A stretch of DNA of 56,869 nt. Origin: Christensenella sp. UBA3944 (GTDB lineage: Bacteria > Bacillota > Clostridia > Christensenellales > DTU072). How positions within the stretch are numbered: the stretch's first letter is position 1; every line of letters begins with the position of its first letter. The notes below the pieces were generated by a model, which worked only from the letters and a program-made list of their open reading frames with translations, ran no database searches and was not told the origin of the DNA. Of this stretch, positions 51,814-56,869 are shown piece after piece. Location: positions 1 through 56,869 of the forward strand of contig DGDU01000023.1 in assembly GCA_002385605.1 (NCBI GenBank), written 5' to 3'. The position numbers and the translations under genes were made by a program.

Positions 51814-53349
51814 CTAAACTTGTTTGAAGTTCATCTTCTTAAGGTATACATCAAACGCCTTGTTGCCCTCGGGCGTGTCTTTGAACACGGCGGTGCATTC
51901 AAGGATTTTTATACAGGTGTTGTTAATGTAATTAACAACGGCTCTGTCGGCTTCCTCGTCGCTTAGGTTGGTGCCGTAATCGTTGGCAAGCTGGGCTATC
52001 ATCGAAAGGTGCTTCGACAGGGGGTTGGTTTCGTCGCTCAAGGCGGCAAAGTTGAGGGGAGCCCTTCCCGTAAGGATTTCTACCACGCCGCGGCTTTCGT
52101 CAAGAAGCCTTCCGGGCAGTATGAATATACCCATGGCCTCGATAAGGCCGATGCCTTCCTTTTTGATGTTGTGCATATCCTCTGTGGGGTGGAATATGCC
52201 GTGGGGGTGGGTTTCGTCGGTGCGGTTATTTCGAAGTATAAGGTGCAGGGTGTAGCCAGCCTCGCCGTATTCGGCAATGGGGGTTATTGTGTTGTGCTGC
52301 TCGGAAGTTTTTGCGAAAATGCCTATGGACTCGTCGCTGTAATTGCGCCAGTTGTGAAGGATGTATGCGGCAATCTTTTCGAGCTCTTTGCGGTTATGCG
52401 AGGTAAGGCTTATAACGCTGTTGTACCAATCGTGAATTGTTATGGTGACTTCGGGGAAGGCCTCCGAGCGGAAAACCTTTTTGGCGGGCCTTGTGAGCAT
52501 TGGAAGCACTTTGCTGCCGCCCTGGAAATGGTCGTGGGCGAGTATCGAGCCGCCGACGATGGGCAGGTCGGAGTTGCTGCCTATAAAATAGTGGGGGAAT
52601 AAATCTACAAAATCCAGCAGCCTAGTAAAGGTAGCGGGGGTTATCGCCATGGGGCGGTGCTCCTCCGAGAGGGCTATGCAATGGTTATCGAAATATACAT
52701 AGGGCGAGAATTGGAAGTACCACGGCTCGTCGTTAAGGTACACGGGTATAACCCTTAAAGTCTGGCGGGGCGGGTAGTTGAGCGCGCCGGGGTAGCCTAC
52801 ATTTTCTACGCAGAGTTTGCATTTTGGGTAACTTGTCTGGGGAAGTTTGCTTTCTAAAAGAAGCTGTTTGTTATCCTTTTCGGGCTTGGCGAGGTTTATT
52901 GTAATTGTAAGGTCGCCTTTTGGCCCCGGAGCCGTCCATTTGATGTTTTTGCTTATGTCGGGCATCCTGATATAATTGCTTTTTACCGAAAGCCCGTTGA
53001 GATAGTCGGTGGCGCTCTTTATGCCTTCGTTCGCGGCTATGGTGTCGAACCTGTGGATAACCGAACTCGGCGAAGGCATAACCATGCCGATTATCTTTGT
53101 TTCAAAAAGCAGGGCTTCTTCGGGCAGGCACATACCGTTTTCGATAGCGTAATTGACAATGGGGTCGATAATGCCCGTTTGGAAGTCCGGAAGCTCTTTG
53201 TCGGGTTCCGACGGCTCGCCCTGGCCGAACATCGATAACAGCTGGTTGCGGGCGTAAATCAAGTCGTAGCGGTCGGCGCTAAAGTGAACGGAAGCGTAAG
53301 CGCACAAGTTTGCGATAGCTGTGGCAATACTGAACTTTTTACTAGGCAT
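51814..53349 (-). CDS. galT: UDP-glucose--hexose-1-phosphate uridylyltransferase (class II GalT)
   Basis: 511 residues, the length of the Bacillota class II enzyme rather than the 350-residue class I. Blocks are NDEPWYFQFSPYVYFDNHCIAL, GSILAHDHFQGG with the nucleophile-region His-x-His, and HNTITPIAE. It exchanges UMP between UDP-glucose and galactose-1-phosphate in the Leloir pathway. GGAG lies 12 bases before the ATG. It is divergent from galK, which supplies its substrate; galE and a sugar transporter are not in the window. Confidence 0.94.
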   Translation of the reverse strand: MPSKKFSIATAIANLCAYASVHFSADRYDLIYARNQLLSMFGQGEPSEPDKELPDFQTGIIDPIVNYAIENGMCLPEEALLFETKIIGMVMPSPSSVIHRFDTIAANEGIKSATDYLNGLSVKSNYIRMPDISKNIKWTAPGPKGDLTITINLAKPEKDNKQLLLESKLPQTSYPKCKLCVENVGYPGALNYPPRQTLRVIPVYLNDEPWYFQFSPYVYFDNHCIALSEEHRPMAITPATFTRLLDFVDLFPHYFIGSNSDLPIVGGSILAHDHFQGGSKVLPMLTRPAKKVFRSEAFPEVTITIHDWYNSVISLTSHNRKELEKIAAYILHNWRNYSDESIGIFAKTSEQHNTITPIAEYGEAGYTLHLILRNNRTDETHPHGIFHPTEDMHNIKKEGIGLIEAMGIFILPGRLLDESRGVVEILTGRAPLNFAALSDETNPLSKHLSMIAQLANDYGTNLSDEEADRAVVNYINNTCIKILECTAVFKDTPEGNKAFDVYLKKMNFKQV

Positions 53350-53435
53350 ACAAAAAATAAACTCCGATTAGAATTTAGTGATGTCGGATGACTTTTTTAT
53401 TGACATAATGCTATGGGTATTATTTTGGCAAATAA

Positions 53436-53464
53436 TTGCAATCCCTATGCTAATATGATATAAT
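53436..53464 (+). promoter_or_regulatory. Promoter of galK
   Basis: TTGCAA (53436-53441), 17-base spacer, perfect TATAAT (53459-53464); leader about 29 bases with GTGAGGG before the TTG start. Confidence 0.72.
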
Positions 53465-53499
53465 CGAATCCATACAATTATACAATGTGAGGGAATATT

Positions 53500-54759
53500 T
53501 TGGCAATAGAACAACGCAAAAATTTTTTGTTGCGCAACGATAATTTTGTCAAAGCGGTAACGGAAAAGCTGGGATACGACGCCCAAACGGCGGCCGAAAG
53601 GTTTGCCCCCCTCATCGAAAAGCATTGTGAAGAATGGGGCGACAACTACTTTTTATTCAGTTCACCGGGGCGAATCGAGGTGTGCGGAAACCACACAGAC
53701 CACAATAACGGAAAGGTAATAGCGGCGGCGGTAACAGCCGACACCATAGCCGTGGTAACCCCGCTAGAAGGTAGCAAAGTAGTTGTAAAAAGCGTGGGTT
53801 ATCCCGCTGTCGAAGTCGATATTTCGGATTTAACCGTCAACCCCAAAGAGGAAGGCACCTCGCACGCTTTAGTGAGGGGCGTGGCCAAAGGCTTTGCCGA
53901 CAGGGGCTACAAGACGGGCGGTTTCGCCGCAACAACATCCTCACAGGTCTTTAAGGGTGCGGGTATGAGTTCGTCGGCTTCCTTCGAGGTTCTCGTTTCG
54001 GAAATTTTCAATGCGCTTTATAATAGCGGAAGCGTCCCCGCCGTACAAAAAGCAATAATTTCGCAATACGCCGAAAATGTATACTTCGGCAAGCCCTCGG
54101 GCCTTATGGACCAGGCGGCGATAGCGTTGGGCGGCATAAGCTATATAGATTTCAAAGACACATCCGCCCCCGAAGTGTATAACCCCGATTGGGACTTCAA
54201 GGGGCTCTCCGTCGTCGTTGTAAACTGCGGCGGCGACCATTGCGACCTTACCCCCCAATACGCCGCGATAAGGTACGAAATGGAAGCGGTTGCGGGGCTT
54301 CTCGGGCAAAAGAAGCTGCGCTTTGCAGACGAGCGGAGCTTTTATTCTCAGATTTCTTCGCTTCGCGAGTCGGTAAGCGACAGGGCGATACTTCGCGCCA
54401 TGCACTTTTTTGAGGAAAACGGCAGGGTGGACGCCCTGGCAAAGGCGATAGACACCCACGATTTCGACAAGGCGATGGCTCTCATTACGCAATCGGGCGA
54501 TTCGTCTTATAAAAAGCTCCAGAACTGCTACCCCGAGGGCGAAACCTCGCAGCCCATACCCCTGGCCCTCGCTATGTGCCAGAAGTTCGACGGCGTAAAG
54601 GCGTACAGGGTGCACGGCGGCGGCTTCGCGGGCACAATCCTTACATTTGTAGACTCCGCCAAAAAAGAAGAATTCGCCGCTTATATGTCCGCCGTTTTCG
54701 GCAAAGAAAATGTCTTTGCGGTAGGCATAAGAAGCTCGGGTACCTGCAAGATAATATAG
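53500..54759 (+). CDS. galK: Galactokinase
   Basis: 419 residues from a TTG start with GTGAGGG upstream. GHMP-kinase motifs are complete: GRIEVCGNHTDHNNGK (substrate binding), KGAGMSSSASFEVL (phosphate loop) and VHGGGFAGTI (motif 3). ISQYAENVYFGKPSGLMDQAAIALGG contains the catalytic Asp region. It phosphorylates galactose to galactose-1-phosphate with ATP. It is divergent from galT, and pncB follows 37 bases downstream. Confidence 0.95.
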   Translation: MAIEQRKNFLLRNDNFVKAVTEKLGYDAQTAAERFAPLIEKHCEEWGDNYFLFSSPGRIEVCGNHTDHNNGKVIAAAVTADTIAVVTPLEGSKVVVKSVGYPAVEVDISDLTVNPKEEGTSHALVRGVAKGFADRGYKTGGFAATTSSQVFKGAGMSSSASFEVLVSEIFNALYNSGSVPAVQKAIISQYAENVYFGKPSGLMDQAAIALGGISYIDFKDTSAPEVYNPDWDFKGLSVVVVNCGGDHCDLTPQYAAIRYEMEAVAGLLGQKKLRFADERSFYSQISSLRESVSDRAILRAMHFFEENGRVDALAKAIDTHDFDKAMALITQSGDSSYKKLQNCYPEGETSQPIPLALAMCQKFDGVKAYRVHGGGFAGTILTFVDSAKKEEFAAYMSAVFGKENVFAVGIRSSGTCKII

Positions 54760-54796
54760 CTTTGGCAAAAACTATAAGATAAAGCACGGGTGAAAA

Positions 54797-56215
54797 ATGA
54801 GAAACCTTACAATGCTCACGGATTTTTACGAGCTGTCCATGATGAACGCTTATTTAGAAAGCGGCATGGCGGACAGAATCGCCATTTTCGACTTGTTCTA
54901 CCGTCCGGCTCCCACCTTGGACTTTGCCGTGGCGGCGGGGCTAGAGCAGGCCGTCGAGCTTATTAACAATCTCCACTTCAGCGACGACGATATAGCTTAT
55001 CTAAGGTCACTGAATGTTTTCGGAGAGGATTTTTTCAGAAGAATTAAAAATTTCAGGTTTACGGGCGATATATATGCCGTCCGCGAGGGCGAAATCATCT
55101 TCCCCCACGAGCCCATTGTAACCGTTCGCGCCAAGCTTTTCGAGGCGCAGCTCATAGAAACGGCGCTTCTTAATATCATCAACCATCAGACCCTAATAGC
55201 CACAAAGTCCATGCGCATAACGCAGGAAACCGACGGCGCGGTAGCCGAGTTCGGATTACGCAGGGCGCAAGGCCCCGACGCCGGCATTTACGGCACAAGG
55301 GCAAGCATAATAGGGGGCTGCAAATCGACATCAAATGTGTACGCCGGTCAGATGTTCGGCATAAAGGTAAGCGGTACCCACGCCCACAGCTGGGTTATGA
55401 GCTTTCCCTCCGAGATAGAGGCCTTCCGCAAGTACGCCGAAATCTACCCCGACAACTGTATCCTTTTGGTGGACACCTATGACACGCTAAGAAGCGGCGT
55501 ACCCAACGCAATAACCGTCTTTAACGAGCTCAAGGCAAAGGGCAAAAAGCCTTTGGGCATAAGGCTGGACAGCGGCGACCTTGCCTATTTAAGCAAGCAG
55601 GCGCGAAGGATGCTGGACGAGGCGGGGCACGAGGATGTAAAGATTTTCGCGAGCGGCGACATAGACGAATATATAATCGCGGCGCTAAGGATGCAGGAAG
55701 CGAAGATAGATGTCTGGGGTATAGGCACCAAACTCATAACCTCATATCCCCAGCCTTCCCTGGGCGGCGTTTACAAGCTAGCCGCTCTCGAGGAAAACGG
55801 GGTTATGGTGCCCAAAATGAAGGTTTCGGATACCCCCGAGAAGATTACCAATCCCGGCTTCAAAACGACATACAGGATATACGGGGCCGACGGAATGGCG
55901 GCTGCGGACCTGATCGCGCTAAGGGAAGAAAGGTTCGACACATCCGAGCCCCTCACGATATTCCACCCCCTCGAAACCTGGAAGAAAAAGACCTTCACCA
56001 AGTACGCGATTAAGGATCTTATGGTAAAAGTATTCGAGGACGGCAGGCAGGTTTACGACATTCCCGACCTAACCGAAATAGTCCGGTACGCCAACAAATC
56101 CAAAAACGAGTTCTGGGAAGAATACAAGCGCCTGGTAAACCCCCATAGTTACAAGGTGGACCTTTCGGAAGGGCTATACAACCTCAAGCAGCAGCTCCTC
56201 AACGACGCCAAATAG
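54797..56215 (+). CDS. pncB: Nicotinate phosphoribosyltransferase
   Basis: 472 residues. MLTDFYELSMMNAYLESGM is the typical opening, FGLRRAQGPDAG and GTHAHSWVMSF (the latter with the His region phosphorylated in the ATP-driven cycle) are family motifs, and LGIRLDSGDLAYLSKQ and FASGDIDEY bind phosphoribosyl pyrophosphate. It makes nicotinate mononucleotide in NAD salvage. GGGTGA precedes the ATG. Confidence 0.95.
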   Translation: MRNLTMLTDFYELSMMNAYLESGMADRIAIFDLFYRPAPTLDFAVAAGLEQAVELINNLHFSDDDIAYLRSLNVFGEDFFRRIKNFRFTGDIYAVREGEIIFPHEPIVTVRAKLFEAQLIETALLNIINHQTLIATKSMRITQETDGAVAEFGLRRAQGPDAGIYGTRASIIGGCKSTSNVYAGQMFGIKVSGTHAHSWVMSFPSEIEAFRKYAEIYPDNCILLVDTYDTLRSGVPNAITVFNELKAKGKKPLGIRLDSGDLAYLSKQARRMLDEAGHEDVKIFASGDIDEYIIAALRMQEAKIDVWGIGTKLITSYPQPSLGGVYKLAALEENGVMVPKMKVSDTPEKITNPGFKTTYRIYGADGMAAADLIALREERFDTSEPLTIFHPLETWKKKTFTKYAIKDLMVKVFEDGRQVYDIPDLTEIVRYANKSKNEFWEEYKRLVNPHSYKVDLSEGLYNLKQQLLNDAK

Positions 56216-56274
56216 CGGCGGAAAAATAGACAGATTTCGACAAAAGCGTAAGTATTGCTTTGCCTAAATCGGGG

Positions 56275-56280
56275 TATAAT
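56275..56280 (+). promoter_or_regulatory. -10 box of the last gene
   Basis: Perfect TATAAT six bases before the ATG at 56287, with no convincing -35 at 16-18 bases. Transcription would start at or next to the start codon. Confidence 0.45.
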
Positions 56281-56286
56281 CCGGGT

Positions 56287-56844
56287 ATGGCAAAGCGTTT
56301 TTTTTGCGGTAAGAAAAAGAATAAAAAAGAGGAAGCCCCGCTCGAGAAAATCCTTGCCGAGCGAATAGAGGAGTTAAAGCGCGAAACGCTCAACCTTTCC
56401 CTCGAGCTTGCCAAATACAGGGCGAGGGAAGCCGAGATTACCAACGCCTTGAGTTTTGCCCAAAACAAGGCAAAGGAGCTCGAACAGGAAGCAAAGATAA
56501 GATACGCCTTGGAAAGGGAGCGACTGGAGAACTACCGCGCCAAGTGGACGGGAGCGATACAAAGCCTCGAAAAAGCCGAAAGCCTGGGCGAGCAAGTAAT
56601 AAAAACCGAGAAATACCTTAGGCAATGCGCAAAGGAGCTAAAGGATATAATCGAGAGGGATATCCCCTTCGACAACGGCCCGCAGGAGGATTATTACAGG
56701 GAAACCGCCCGCTTAAGCCTCCGCCTCTCCGACGACACTCCGTTTAATGAGGCAGTCGAGGAAGCACCGCCCGAGGGAAGCGACTTTATATGCGACGAAG
56801 AACTGGAGAGAATGGTAAAGTCGTTTTTGGAAACTACGGGATAA
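56287..56844 (+). CDS. Coiled-coil protein of unknown function (weakly DivIVA-like)
   Basis: 185 residues from the ATG at 56287 (MAKRFF), chosen because the frame's earlier ATG at 56260 would precede the -10 box. A very basic start (CGKKKNKKEE) is followed by an uninterrupted charged heptad region, about residues 20-120, with text such as EITNALSFAQNKAKELEQEA that resembles the second coiled coil of DivIVA/GpsB proteins. The C-terminus is acidic. The DivIVA membrane-binding N-terminus is absent. I do not assign a function; a cytoplasmic scaffold is the likely type. Confidence 0.65.
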   Translation: MAKRFFCGKKKNKKEEAPLEKILAERIEELKRETLNLSLELAKYRAREAEITNALSFAQNKAKELEQEAKIRYALERERLENYRAKWTGAIQSLEKAESLGEQVIKTEKYLRQCAKELKDIIERDIPFDNGPQEDYYRETARLSLRLSDDTPFNEAVEEAPPEGSDFICDEELERMVKSFLETTG

Positions 56845-56869
56845 TAGAAAAACAATACGATTATAAAAA

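Noticed and set aside
53400..53428. TTGACA at 53400 as a second galK promoter
   Set aside because: No -10 box is found at 16-18 bases; the site at 53436-53464 is far better.

Overview
The window looks like a chromosomal segment of a Gram-positive-type bacterium of the Bacillota, most likely an uncultured anaerobic clostridium. I infer this from the content: a murB-whiA-HPr cluster, RNase J, an EndoA-type MazF, a TatD-associated radical SAM protein, lipoproteins with no outer-membrane genes, and oxygen-sensitive enzymes (aldehyde:ferredoxin oxidoreductase, radical SAM, many Fe-S proteins). Shine-Dalgarno sites are usually strong, TTG starts are common (whiA, rnj, galK, the PLC-like gene), and several promoters match TTGACA-17-TATAAT closely. 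I see no tRNA or rRNA gene, insertion sequence, prophage or CRISPR array.

Layout. 1-6.0 kb: cell-surface lipoproteins, including an SGNH-hydrolase/unknown-domain pair present once as a fusion and once as two adjacent genes. 6.3-8.0 kb: split transketolase. 8.1-10.3 kb: a large membrane-anchored protein of unknown function. 10.3-18.5 kb: a co-oriented redox block of TetR regulator, class III aminotransferase, reductive activator of corrinoid proteins (RACE-like), old-yellow-enzyme/dienoyl-CoA-reductase-like flavoprotein, polyferredoxin and tungsten-type aldehyde oxidoreductase. 18.6-21.4 kb: DNA ligase D and a MazF toxin. 21.6-26.9 kb: a zinc-PLC-like protein, metG, tatD, the TatD-associated radical SAM protein and rsmA, with a predicted antisense small RNA in front of rsmA. 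27-28.1 kb: an unknown repeat-bearing protein.

28.2-34.9 kb (minus strand): dnaE, a Crh-like HPr, whiA, murB and a YkvI-type transporter. 35-37.3 kb: a GGDEF/EAL/PAS signalling protein. 37.3-39.9 kb (minus): an ABC importer of the nitrate/sulfonate/thiamine-precursor type. 40-42 kb: an anchored surface protein. 42.1-45.2 kb (minus): serA, serC and a sugar nucleotidyltransferase. 45.5-48.3 kb: RNase J with a structured leader and a glycosyltransferase-like partner. 48.4-51.7 kb: a membrane protein, then dnaX-ybaB-recR. 51.8-56.8 kb: divergent galT and galK, pncB and a coiled-coil protein.

The points I consider most worth following are the 10.3-18.5 kb redox block, which has a corrinoid activator but no corrinoid protein in view; the promoter-to-terminator unit antisense to the rsmA upstream region; the mazF gene with no recognisable antitoxin but with a small transmembrane ORF in front of it; the competing-stem leader of RNase J; and a group of genes whose -10 box sits directly against the start codon, suggesting leaderless mRNAs.
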